Positions 22,826 through 34,700 of a stretch of 64,000 nucleotides of DNA are shown piece after piece (within the stretch, counting starts at the first letter, position 1; every line of letters starts with the position of its first letter). This DNA comes from Trichostrongylus colubriformis. Taxonomy: Eukaryota; Nematoda; Chromadorea; Rhabditida; Trichostrongylidae. Location: assembly GCA_963978905.1 (NCBI GenBank), contig OZ022256.1, positions 47,726,001 through 47,790,000 of the forward strand, written 5' to 3'. The translations under genes were made by a program, and so were the position numbers. The notes below the pieces were generated by a model. That model worked only from the letters and a program-made list of their open reading frames with translations, had not been told where the DNA came from and did no database searches.

Positions 22826-23879
22826 GCTACTTACAAATAACAACTTAACTGTGTCTTAACGATGATTCAGTAAATGACTGGACATCTGTACAAATCTTTA
22901 CACATGCTAAATGCGTATAAACTGATTCCTTGCGGATGTCCGGTTATATGGTCTTGATCACACACTTCGCCAGATACAGTACGTACTGAAAATCAGAAGC
23001 GATGTATATGAGACGAAAACGCATTGTCGATCAGTCTCATCATTGCGGGGGTTACAGAGTGGCGGTCGGAACCACTTGGATCCGTATTAACTAGCAGTGA
23101 TTCGCAGTTAAATTACGCATCGCTGGGAGGTACGTGCATGTATGGAGCTTGCTGTGTAGCGTTGTCCACCACTTCGCTTATCTCAGAACGCGCCTCTCAT
23201 TCCAAATAGCTCCACATTTCGTATGCTACTACAGTTCAAAAGCGGTACCACTATGAATCACAAGAGTGAGGTCTCGTTTCTGAGCGTTCAACTCTCATCC
23301 ACTGCATTGAATTAACGATAATTATCGTGGGTCATTGCGTTCAGTAATGGCTTTGGGGTAGCTGAAAAACACATCAGTCAGGAGAAAATCAAAAAAACTC
23401 CTCTGAAGCTTTGAAAATGAAGTGTTCCCATTTTTTGGGTTGAACGAGATCACATTTTGGATGCAAGTAGGAGGAGCGCTGGTTTTAGATCGTATTTACC
23501 CCTTTTCTCCTGATAACTATGCCTTTACCACCGAAATTCTGGTTACTCCATGTTTACGCGATGTATAGTTTGCCTCTTTCACCAAGTATTTTCAAACACT
23601 GAGCAGCTGGTTAGATCGGTGGCAGGTGTTGGCCACCTTGGGACGGTGGGCGCCATCTGCTCGCGCTTACTGCTTATCTTAGAACCGTTAAGGAGGTGCT
23701 TTTACTGCCACTACGGTAAGGGTTATCCGATCACTGATGAAATCAGAATAGTAATATCATCACGAACTGCGCCTTTGAGAGCACAACTCGTGATTATTGG
23801 AGTAGAACACTCCCATTTGTGTACAGATAGATGGTCAGCTAGCGGGACGGAACCCTCGTTATACCACGATGATTAGTCG
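22826..23879. other. Intergenic, nothing recognised
   Basis: Sequence downstream of gene A's stop. No canonical AATAAA could be assigned to gene A with confidence, and no exon or transposon end was seen. The open stretch at 23550-23876 (+) has no family signature. Confidence 0.4.
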
Positions 23880-24476
23880 GTAGAGCGTCAGTATCGCCCC
23901 GTTATCAGTTTCGAAAAATCACCATTAAGATCCCCGTACTCTGTGATACGTGTGAGTGTGAACATTCCACTGTTAGCCACAAGAACGAAACGGATTTGGC
24001 AACATTAGCCCTTTGACGCTCGAATCTAATCAAGCGTTATCAGTTTGGATCACTCCCCATTGCCCATCCCACCCCTCAAAACACCTATGAGTGTCGGCGC
24101 TTTAAAATTAACCTGAATGGGTTAACGAATTTGGCGACATTCGCCTTTCGAGACTCCTTATTAGCTCTTATCAACCGTCATCAATTCGGACCACCCACCA
24201 CTGATGTGCCCGTCCCACCCCACAAAATACCCATATGTGTCAGCACTCTAGTATCGACCCGAAAGGTGAAACATATTTTACTACATACCTTTCGAGGCTC
24301 CTTATCAGCCCTTATAAGCTGCTATCACTTTCGGTCCACAACTGCTGGGGTCCCCTTACCACCCCTATCATTTGTGAAATTTGGGATTCCACCCATGCTG
24401 CGACGCGAGATGTAATTCCTGGTCAAACAGACATACACACCAACAGACACACTTAGCCAATAATATAAAGTAGGAT
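23880..24476 (+). repeat. Truncated composite element, tandem units and tail
   Basis: Three diverged 145-bp units followed by the tail (GCTGCGACGCGAGATG, ACACACTTAGCC, end GTAGGAT). The hairpin head is missing. Confidence 0.8.
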
Positions 24477-24659
24477 TGAAGCGCGTCAATATCGCACACA
24501 ATATCGATTCAATATCGATTGTCTCCGATAACTCCGATAAAAGCATGCTCTTTGCAAGATGCGGTTTCATTTCGACGTTGAAGTTACAGCAGAGTGGAGA
24601 CCTGATGTCTGCAAAACCACCACCTCAACCTAGAGATAAATCTCGTAAGTTATCTTATT

Positions 24660-24790
24660 GCAGCTTACAAGGTAAGGATGGTAGGTAGAAGTGGCTGTTA
24701 GAAATAGGGATTACAAGTGCTAGAGCTTGGGATGCCATTTACAAATCTGCAATCCGTATCTGCTATGCGTCTCTAGGAGCAGAGGTGCAA
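24660..24790 (+). repeat. Dispersed repeat, inverted partner at 28500
   Basis: The block containing GGATGGTAGGTAGAAGTGG and ATCTGCAATCCGTATCTG is found in reverse complement at about 28510-28640. It produces an exon-like open frame at 28560-28700 that should not be annotated. Confidence 0.7.
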
Positions 24791-24939
24791 GTGTTTCAAT
24801 GTGTTCAAAGAGGAGCGACTCAGCACATATGGAACAGGCACACGTAGCAGTGTCCTAGAAAGCCAGGTGGATGGGGATCAAATTGGAGAGGTCACATTTC
24901 CGTGGTTTTATGAGGATGCTTCTTTGCATTTTTCCATAA

Positions 24940-27514
24940 ACTAGTTGGCGGGCGCACACTACTGCGCGCGACTCATGGCGATGTTGTGCAAAATGGGTTT
25001 GATCGGCCCGACCACAGTTGAGTATGGGATTGAGCGGAGATTTCCTTCCCTTTGCTTTCAGCTCAGCTATCGAATTGGAAAAATGCAGAGAAGATGGCGT
25101 GATAAAAGAAGCTTCATTCGTTTTGCATCGAACCCATTTTGCGCGTCACCAACATGAATTGCGCGCAGTAGTGTGCGCGAGTAAACTGGTTTAGGTCATC
25201 ATTGGGAGCTGGGATAGCATAGAGATCGATAGTTTTGTATTCGATTGCATCGATTGGTAACAATTTGTTCACTTGCTGAGCATCTAATTCCTACACATTG
25301 ATGGCAGATCCATTTCCCGATTATTGATAATTAGCGTTTTCGTGAAAATGTTTCACTATTTGGAATTTTGCACAGTCTAGCGGTCGATACCCACTTTTGA
25401 ACCAGTACCGCATTAGTAAATGATTCGAGTAAACCGCTTGCTTTGCTATCACTAATATAGGTTGTATTGTGAGTATCAACGTAGACCGCAGTATCAAGAG
25501 AGATGCACCATTTTTGGAACGCTAGGCAATAGGGCGGTCGATACATCGGCCATTGATATCAGAACATAAAGAAAATATGTTCACCCAATGGTACTGAGCA
25601 TCAGACGCTTTTGCCAAAGCGGTCGTATAGTAGTAGCAAGCGATGTGAAGGATTTCATCCCTCCCAATTCCTAACCGTTCTTACCAGCCACTGTGAGCCG
25701 TTATCAGTTTCACTGAGGTCCCTGTACCCAACAATACCATTGAGGTCCCCGTACCCTACAATACCTGCGAATGTGAAAATTCTGCTGTTAGCCGAGAAAG
25801 GGAACCGGCCTTGGTGACATTTCCCTTCTCACGCTCCTAATCGAATTATCAACCATTATCACTTTGGATCACCAACTACTAATGTCCCTGTCCCACTCTG
25901 CTGAACACCCATGAGAGTCAGCGCTCCTGGATCAACGCGAAAGGGGAAACGAATTTGACGACTCTAGCCTTTTTAAGCCCCTTATCGAATCTTATCAACC
26001 ATTATCATTGCGGGTCACTCACCATTAATGTTCCTGCCCCATCCCGCAAAACACTTATAAATGTCAGCGCTCTTGGATCAACGCGAAAGGCAAAACGAAT
26101 TCGACGACATTTGCCTTCTCGTGCTCATTATCAAATCTCATCAACCATTATCAACTTGGATCACCCACCATTAATGTCCCTGACCCACCCTGCTAAACAC
26201 CCATGAGTGTCAGCGCTCTTGGATCAACGCGAAAAGCAAAACGGATTTGACGACTCTAGCCTTTTTACGCTCCTTATCGAATCTTATCAACCGTTATCAA
26301 TGCTGGTCATCCACCATTAATGTCCCCGTCCCATCTCGCAAAACATCTATGGGTGTCAGCGCTTTAGGATCAACCCACAAGGCGAAACGGATTTGGTGAC
26401 ATTTGCCTTCCGAGGCTCCTTATCAGCCCTTATCAGCTGCTATCACTTTCGGTCCACCACCGCTGGGGTTCCCTTGGCATCCCATATATCACTTGTAAAA
26501 TACAGCATCCGAGCTTTGCTGCGACGCGAGATATGAATTTCGGGACAAACAGACACACACACAGAGAGACACATGGACAGACAGTCATACTTAGCGGATT
26601 ATATTAGGTTGTAAGGAAAGTTTTGGCCGGTTTTTGAAATTTCAACTTCGAGAGATCATAACTCGGCTCAGAGTGCATCTTTTTTCACAGAATGAGCACC
26701 ATTAGATTCGCTACACTCTTGGCAACGCTATGCATACCTACATATCTCAATTTGATAAAGGGCTGATAATTTATATTGCGCGAAATGAAAAAAGTCGACT
26801 TCAAATCGCCACTCTTTCTGAACACACTGCTACTGAAGGAGCTGGCCAGATGTTTTGGGAAGTGGGGCATAGTTAGCGCTAGATCTGATGAACATGATAG
26901 ACGAGTAAGGGCCTCACCCTGCAACTGCTTCAATTAGTGGAAGAGGATTTGTGAAAATGCGCTTGCGCATGACTGCCGTGAGGGGTCCCGCGGCACCCAT
27001 TTTTTTGGATTTTTCCAAAATCAAGGCCACTTGAGGTGGTCAGCTAAGGTTGTTTGTTGAGGGCCAATACTTGTGGATATCTCCTGCAAATATGGACGCT
27101 CATCGCCTTCTGCCGTTTTAGTTAAAGCGATTTGATCAATTGAAAATTCGAGCAGCTCGTCCTTATTTTTGCACTTCTGAAACCAAAGACAATGTGTTCC
27201 ATCCAGTGATACACCCCCTCCTCTTGCAGTATTCACATTTGTGGTCACCTTCGCTGGGACTCGGCTAAACAAGAACTCTTGAAGTGAAGTCATCTTAAAA
27301 GTGCCATTTTCGCAGCACTTTAAAACTTCCCTAATAAATCGAAAACCTTGTGGCATTCCAAATGAAACATATATTCTAAAAGAGCAACTTTTTCTCTATC
27401 TAACGAGCACAATATGTCAGCTGATTCATGTTGACGCGCTCTGATATTTGAATTTATCTTGTGAACGCGAAAAAGCGGCCAGAACTTTCCTTACAACCTA
27501 ATATATAGTCGGAT
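24940..27514 (+). repeat. Composite element copy 2, interrupted
   Basis: Head hairpin 24940-25190, middle about 25191-25700, diverged tandem units about 25700-26400, and a tail running to 26603. The tail is cut by the element 26604-27501, and its last dozen bases (ATAGTCGGAT) reappear at 27504-27514. Without the insert it is about 1.68 kb. Confidence 0.85.
26604..27501 (-). mobile_element. mariner-type element inside copy 2
   Basis: The ends TTAGGTTGTAAGGAAAGTT and AACTTTCCTTACAACCTAA are flanked by TA (26602-26603 and 27502-27503). The interior is related to 19608-20090. Fragments of a transposase-like reading exist (e.g. minus strand GDERPYLQEIS..GPQQTTLADHL), but no long frame survives. 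An isolated end of the same family is at about 38730-38760. Confidence 0.8.
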
Positions 27515-28848
27515 ACTTACCGAACATTATAGGCACTTGCATTCTTCACGTGCTTGATCTAGGAAAGGGCTTTTCTGAAGAATTGAGTTTATTTTCGACT
27601 TTCTAGCATGTACACTTCCAGTTCTTCGTTTGATGCCTTCATAGCATGTTACAAGAAATGTGGTAATCAACAAAGTCGTGGAAACGGAGAAGCCGGATAA
27701 GAAATAGGTTATGACAGTTCACCACACTACGATTTTTTATCAAATTTGGGGGAAATAAAATCTGAAGTGTTGTTAGAAATTCGCCTGGATATTCATCAAG
27801 CCATCCTGCAGCTATGAGTAAGAGAGGAAATTCTTGAAACTGGGAGCGTAAAACTCCCAGTTTCAAGAATTTCCCTCTGATTCTGGGAAAAACTGGAAAT
27901 GATGTAATATAGGATGTGATAAAGGACACTCGGCATCTGTACAAACGCCCGTCTGGGTTTGAATCAAACCGTGTAATTATTTGATGGAGACACAAATTTG
28001 ACAAGTGTCCGGGTATATCATGTTGACCATATCAAATTCTTGATTCACACACTGACTGTGAAGAATATGTTTGTGAAGACAATAAACAACAACAAACGTT
28101 ATGTGCTGAGTTGCTCCTCTTTAAAGGCAAAACTAGGGGTTATTCGATTACTTCATTTCATTCCTTCAAATCTTTGATACTAACCGGTGGACGTGTTCAC
28201 CACGAAAGCTGACACGTCAAGCAGCACGCCATTTCCATCAACACGGCTTTATTACGAAACGATGAGTATCATTTTGCTATCATGCTCACTACTCTACACC
28301 TCAGTCACTCTTCGGCAAAGTCGATCCCTGGAGGCGGAGTCTGTCATCCATAGGTGTCAGCTGTTAACCGTTGCACCGTTTCTACAGGTCGGAGGCGCGC
28401 CTTTTTCACCGGAATTTTGCCACAGATAGCCATATTAGACCTATAGTTTCCAAGTAAGTTCTTTTAGGGATTTATTAATAACTACATTACTCCTGATGCT
28501 ATCTTTGTACACTTGCAAGCCTGTTCCTAGAGACGCACAGCAGATATGGAATGCAGATTGTGGGTAAATGGGATCTCGAGCTCTATCACTGATAATTCCT
28601 ATTTCAAACCGCCACTTCGACCTACCATCCTTCCATTGTTAGAACTACGACGCATCCGAAACCTATATTCCAGACGGGCTCTCAAGCGTTCCACCTTCAC
28701 CGAGTAAGTTGAAAATTGATTTTATCGATGCGGCTTATTCATATTTCTTTAGAGACACTGGAAAGGGACAGCTTGCCTCACGTTAAACTCTTTTGGTTCC
28801 TTCAGGTTGCCGCACTTGCACACACCACGCTTGCCATCGTACCACGTA
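27515..28848. other. Intergenic, repeats only
   Basis: Apart from the hairpin at 27826 and the inverted repeat partner at 28510-28640, no supported feature was seen. Confidence 0.4.
27826..27874. repeat. Perfect 21-bp hairpin
   Basis: GGAAATTCTTGAAACTGGGAG, a 7-base loop, then its exact reverse complement. No T-run follows and no gene ends here. Confidence 0.9.
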
Positions 28849-29744
28849 TTAGGTTGATTCATAATAAATCGGACAAATGGTAGTGATGATTTCTAGAGAT
28901 CATAACTCAGTAACGAATTAACGAAAATGGACGCGCGAGGTACCGTTGAAATGAGTATGAAAAGCTCTTCAAAGTACCGCAAAATAATCACTCCAAAGTA
29001 AATTCATTCCGCCACAATGCCGCACGATTTCAAGCGGTCCAGAGACCACATCCGCAACGTCATACTATTTATATCGCTATCTGGCCAGGAACCCGCGGAT
29101 ATCGGCAGACGTCTGATAGAAGTTCACAAGGAGCATGCCCCCGGCAGAAGTACACTGTAGTTGTAGCATTCGAAGTTTGCGTCAGGCGACTATTCCATCG
29201 AAGACGAAAACCGCGGTTGGTGGAGCGTACACGGCGTAGAGTACTGGGAGCTGCTCGATGAAGGTACCACAGTATCCGCCGACGTCTACGTTCGTCAATT
29301 ACGAGAATTGAAGGCCAATGTCCAAAGTTCGCTACGGCGGCGGTCACATGTCTACTTCCAGCACGACAACGTGTCCACTTCCACAGACCGCACTTCGCAA
29401 GATCGACCAAGGCCGAGCTGCTGTCGTACAGTTGGACCGTACTTCTATACCCACCGTACTCCCCAGACCTGGCCCCTTCAGATTTCCACCTTTTCTCCCA
29501 CAGCCAACGCCACCTGGACGGCCAAGACTTCAAAACTCGCGACGAGGTCAAGGCGGCACTCGGCAACTTCTTCGAGCTCCAGCTTCCGGCCTTCTGGAGC
29601 AAGGGCATCCATGATCTGCCTATACCGTGGCAGAAGGTCATCGATAAAGGAGTATATTTCAAGTGAGTCCCTGTTGTCGTAAAAAAGTTGTACGACAATG
29701 ATTAAAATTGGTCAATTTGTCCGATTTATTATGAATCAACCTAA
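28849..29744 (+). mobile_element. mariner with intact ends, broken transposase
   Basis: The ends TTAGGTTGATTCATAATAAA and TTTATTATGAATCAACCTAA are exact inverses and are flanked by TA. On the plus strand, pieces of a mariner transposase are readable. They are an N-terminal DNA-binding part (RDHIRNVILFI..GQEPADIGRRL), WWSVHGVEYWELLDEGTTVS, VYFQHDNV, PPYSPDLAPSDFHLFSHSQ, and FFELQLPAFWSKGI. Stops and frameshifts separate them, and the usual first catalytic Asp after WW reads Ser. The element is about 400 bp shorter than an intact mariner. Confidence 0.9.
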
Positions 29745-29884
29745 TAATTTGTGATGTCGTAATTTGTAACTCCACATCATCATCGATAAATGAAACACGC
29801 GCTACGTGACATCAAATGACGGATACGTTATCCATTGGTTCTTGATAGCTGCTGATTTTCATCGCAATCCGCGATTTGAAAGTT

Positions 29885-29952
29885 GTTACGAGTATGCTGA
29901 GTCATGGGCAAAGGCCTGCAAGCTTTCGCCCATAACTCAGCATACTCGTAAC
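29885..29952. repeat. Near-perfect 30-bp hairpin
   Basis: GTTACGAGTATGCTGAGT and its complement, extended by CATGGGC/GCCCATA with few mismatches and an 8-base loop. Confidence 0.85.
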
Positions 29953-31438
29953 AAGTTACGTTAGCATTTAGCCCGTTCCTTACAGCGAGCATCTATCATG
30001 CAGCTTGCAATGATGCGCGTAAGGTCGCGAATAAAGAGCGCAACGCAGCGTTTCAATACGATTTTCGCTACCGACCCCCTCTAACCCCTTCGACCCTTGC
30101 GTATTCCTTTCGAAGCAATTACTTCTTTCCGATTTCCTTTTTCTCCTTCCCTCTTCCGGCGCCTTTAAGAATGTGGAAAAGTCCGTGTCAATCTGCAAAC
30201 GCAAGCGTAGATTCTTGCCCAAGCCTTCAAGGAACTGAAAGGGTTCCCAAGAAAAAGGAAGATTCAAGGAAATGGTCACCTTGTAACAAACACTTAAAGT
30301 TAAAAGCGATCAAGCTGTGGAGTGTATTCGCATCACATTTGCATCACTTCGAACTGCACACACTGACTTTCCGAGTTTTCCGTTGTAGAGGTGTCTTGGG
30401 TTTTCGTAATAGTGTATTTCATTCATTCGTGATGATGTGAAATAAATGAAACAACAACAGCAACAAACAAGTAAAATAATTAAATGAAGAATAAGCGAAA
30501 GAGTGAGAAAAAAGCGTGATTAAACCCAGTGAACTCACTTTCGACGTCTTGGCCAAGTGTCGTGAGTGCATTGCGGCAACTGCAAGTCACCGTAATCCCA
30601 TACCGTAAACCGAAATCGCCTCTTTCCCGGTGTCAAGACAAGTGGAGTTTTTTACCTTCTAGGGGAAATTAGCGTCACTGCCTCAGTGGGATGCCCTTGC
30701 CTCATTGTAGTAACACCAGATTGAGATTTTCGAAGTAGAAACTGACTGATCCCCCAGAATCTGAAGTTTACATGTGGTCCACTTAATCAATTTCGAGCGG
30801 CTGCAATTCCAAATTTGTGACACACGCGCTTCACTCGTTCGCATACATTTTTTTCCAAAAGATGAAGGTCAGCGAAACCACATTTGTTTTATTAGGAACC
30901 TATGTACTAAAAATATTCGTACTTTCACGCAATGAACTTTCAGAACAGAAAACCGTCCCACGTTCGCCGTCACGTGAGTTCTTATATATTGAATAACACG
31001 ACAGGCATTTTTCTCTCATATTGGTAACCATTTATGTACCCGTCGTGAACATGAAGTTCCAACTACGCCCCAAACAGCTACAGTTATGTGGATTCGTTAG
31101 TTTATAAGTAGCGCTTCTGATATCAGTGGTGTTAAGGCGAGTAGAGCCATTCCTAATTGCATGGTCGGTCTGGACTGATTCCAGATCAATGCCCGTAAGG
31201 CTAGCCAAGCGTGCCTTTTATCTGTTAACGGTAGGTTCTTGAATGAAAAAAAAAACGTGAGGATGAGGGGAGTTTTCTCGAAACCTCTGTTGGAAATCAT
31301 TGAATTTTATTGTAACTTTCCTGATCCCCAAATCTAGAGAGAGTGTCTGATTTAACTTATGGACGAATCAAGAAAATAGGCTGTTGATAGCGAAATTGTG
31401 GTTTGTGTAGTGCGTCATCACAAGCTACTACGTTTCAG
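29953..31438. other. Upstream of gene B, 5' exons unresolved
   Basis: Intergenic or 5' part of gene B. No start codon or first exon could be assigned. A GC-rich segment near 30000-30280 stays open on the minus strand but has no family signature. Confidence 0.35.
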
Positions 31439-31707
31439 GGCGCTCGCCAGTTTCAAGATCTCCATCAAGTAAAAATGATTTTGCTTCGAGTTTTCTTCTT
31501 TCCTCTATTTTTTACACGTGTGAGAAAGCCGAGAATCTTTCTTAGAAATAATCTTTCAGAAAAACCGCCGGTTTCGCAATCTCCTTCAAGTGAGAAGTTT
31601 CGACATTCCCTTTCACTTCCCCTTTTTTCATTTTTCCTCGATAATATTACTGTGCAATGAAATCATTTCAATCATTTCAGAGCAGCCAAAACAGCGAGCG
31701 TCCTCAA
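31439..31707 (+). CDS. Gene B mini-exons 1-3
   Basis: 31439-31468 (30 nt) reads RSPVSRSPS. 31560-31589 (30 nt) reads KPPVSQSPS. 31681-31707 (27 nt) reads QPKQRASS. Each begins after a TTTCAG, ends before GT, and is phase 1 to phase 1, so each can be skipped or repeated without a frameshift. Confidence 0.75.
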
Positions 31708-34700
31708 GTGAGTTTTAAGTAGGCTTCGTAGCTTCATCGAATGAACCAAGTCTGAAAAATATTTTCAATGCGAGGCTCCAACTCAACTACAAGATGGAGG
31801 AATTCACTCGGCCAGATCGCAGCTGACATGGCCTTGTGCAACACTGAAAACGCACTTTGCGATGGTCAGACTTTTGGGGCAAGTGAATCCTTGATAATTA
31901 AGAGGTTGCACGCGCATGTCGCGTTCATACCTTGCAGGTATGAACGCATAGTGCCATAGTCTGGCACTATGCCAAGATTCGAATTGGAATTCGTAGGCTC
32001 TCGTCTCGATCATCATGCATAGTTTGGCACTACGCCAAGACTCGAATTCGAATTCGTGGCGATCGCCACGATCCTCATACTACCCGGCTTACCGTTTCCA
32101 CGTGGGTGGTCGGTATACCCGTGTTCCGAAGTCTCGGTAAGCTCACATGGCTCTGCCTACGGCTGGAGGGCATCATTGCCGGCTGATGCGGGTCTGTGTC
32201 ATAAGGTTGATTTCAGCTGTGTGCAAGATAACCTTTTGCCAAGACTTTCCTACTTTCCTAAATGGACCATTCAGTAACTCAATACTGTCTCATTCTTCAC
32301 TGTCTCATCTCTTTATCTTAGTATCACTGCAATGCGGTCCGCTTAACTGGTAAGCTCATTCATCCTTTCTATATTTGCACGAAGTTCTTTACAGTCTAGG
32401 CGATCTTCACATTAGTTTGGTTTTCTTCTAATCTCTAGCTCTTTATGGTGTAGCAGTTACGTTCATCTTGTTTTATTGCTTTACAATTTGGTTTAATTCT
32501 TATGCCTTTATTTAGTTTTGTTGAAGTTCCTGACAGCTGCTACCTCTAAGTGCCTTCTGCCTGATTTGCCATAGCGCGTCTTTTGGGCGCACAATAAATA
32601 AATAAATAAATAAATACTGTAGTGTGGGTCAAGAGTTCTGCAAGCAGAGCGCGTCACCAGAGTGCCGCCGTAGTCGGCGGTGGGCACATGATTTTGATGC
32701 CGTCGCTGTTGGTGCCGGCGATGGTGCGCAAAGTATGAACGCGGCCTTACTGCCGCGTCAGAGCACTTTCCAGCGCCATGCCAGCTCCAACTCCACCGAG
32801 CCGCGGCTTCTCAACCAAACTGGACGTACCAATTTCAACGTGGTGTTTACATGGCAAAGTGTGCTTTCGAAATCATCACGACATCAAGAAAGGACTCGTG
32901 TCTAGGCTTCAGTGCTCGTGCGAGGACTATGTTCGGGGAGCCTCATTATTTGGTATTCCCGGGGCTTTCGCTGCGTCTACTTCTGGCACCAGATGGCTCA
33001 TAACTTTTGGGAAGTGCGTTGCAGTTAGCTCAAACATTTGCAGGAGAAGTTGCCAAACCATGGACCATGAGAGAGTAGCCTTGCAAGTTTACTTCTGAAG
33101 AGACGGGTCCATACGGCACTGGCGCCAACCCCACACTTTTGAAGACGAGCTATCTATCCAAAAAACTGCACATAATCAGGTGCAGAAGTTTTGCACTTTT
33201 CTTTGTCGATCCAAAATCAACAAAGAAAAGGTCGAAGAATTACGCATTATCTTTTTTCTGCACCTTGAAGCATCTCTTGGAGGAGATGTGTTTCCAGAAG
33301 GAGAACCATGTCAATATCGCTCCCTTGACCATTTGAGATTCCCAGAATTTTTGAGAGAAAATAACGTTCGCATCACTAATTGTTGAGAAAAGTGTGCTGA
33401 ACCCTTTACTTTTTGTTGATCGCAGAAATTTTTGTTTGAGTGTGGTGATGATCTATCAAAGTTAGGCCCTGAAAACGAAGGACTTTTTTACCTTCGCCCA
33501 AGAGCTCACTGTCCCCATCTTCAACTTTATTCCCGGTTTTCGTTTCTTGCCTTTTGTAAGGGTATTCTAAGAACTTGAACTATCAGTAAAATAGTTCTAA
33601 GCTACTCTCCTTTTTCTCTAGTCACCTGCAACGGTTTAACCAATACACTACGGCTTGAAAAGGCTGTCATAGAAGTGGCTCTAAAAACTGTGCACTTGCT
33701 CCTACTTCCGAGGTGTCTTCATTCAGCGCACATTCGTGGAACTACGCACGGCGCAATTTGAAAGCTTCACATAGCTTGATATTTTCGAAAACAGTTCTCT
33801 TAGATGCTTACTGATGAATTTTTCAGAAAGTGGTTTAAAGGCCCGGGCACCTTCACCATCAAGTCGGTTTATTTTTTGTCAGCCTTCTCTTTGTACTCGA
33901 ACTTGGTCAAGCGTACGTACAAGTTAACCATTTTCAGAAAGTAGATCAAAAGCTCGGACTCCTTTAAGTTAGTTCAATCACTTTTTATGCACTGCATAAT
34001 AGACACGTATAGAAAATCAATAATGTTCCAGGAGCTGCCTCAACTTCTAAAACCCCACCAAGTTGGTTCACTATATATATTTCTATCTCTTGCACGATTA
34101 GGCCTTCCTGCAAATAATAAATTTTCAGGAGGGGGCTCAAAAGCTCGCAGTCCTGCAAGTTGGTTCATTCACTGATTTTCATCTGAATCTGCTCGGGCAT
34201 ACCTACGAAAATGATTTTTTTTCAGAGGGTGCCTCAAAGGCTCAAACATCTTCAGGTCGGTTTCTTTCTAATTACTAGAATTAACAAACGTTATTAGGAA
34301 AGCAGATAAAATATACCCGAATATGGAGCAACATATTGAACTACATAGCAAAAACTATGCGCCTTTCACATAAAAACAAAATGGCGCTTCTGATTTATCC
34401 GATCATGAATTTCTTTGAAAAAATTCCTAATTTTTTTATTGCGAGTGCCACATAGTTCTGGGGACGTATGCATGCATGTATGTAGTTGACAATGATGCAT
34501 CGACAGAAGCCAAAGGAATTGTGATGTCTTCCTTCCATAGAGTCCTTGAGGAAAGGAAACAAGTGAATTTATGCAGTAAGGAACGCAGTGAGAAGAAGGC
34601 AAAGGAATTTCCTTTTCAATTCCATGAGAAGGAGACGAGCACTAGACTGGTCGTGGACTGGTACGCAAGCTCCTCCTCACCGGTCCCGACTTTTTCTCAG

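Noticed and set aside
28560..28706. Open frame ending at a good GTAAGT donor, exon-like
   Set aside because: Most of it is the inverted copy of the repeat at 24660-24790, so the open frame is most likely chance.
29308..29682. 124-codon plus-strand open frame
   Set aside because: It is a shifted frame of the mariner transposase remnant; the family motifs are in another frame.
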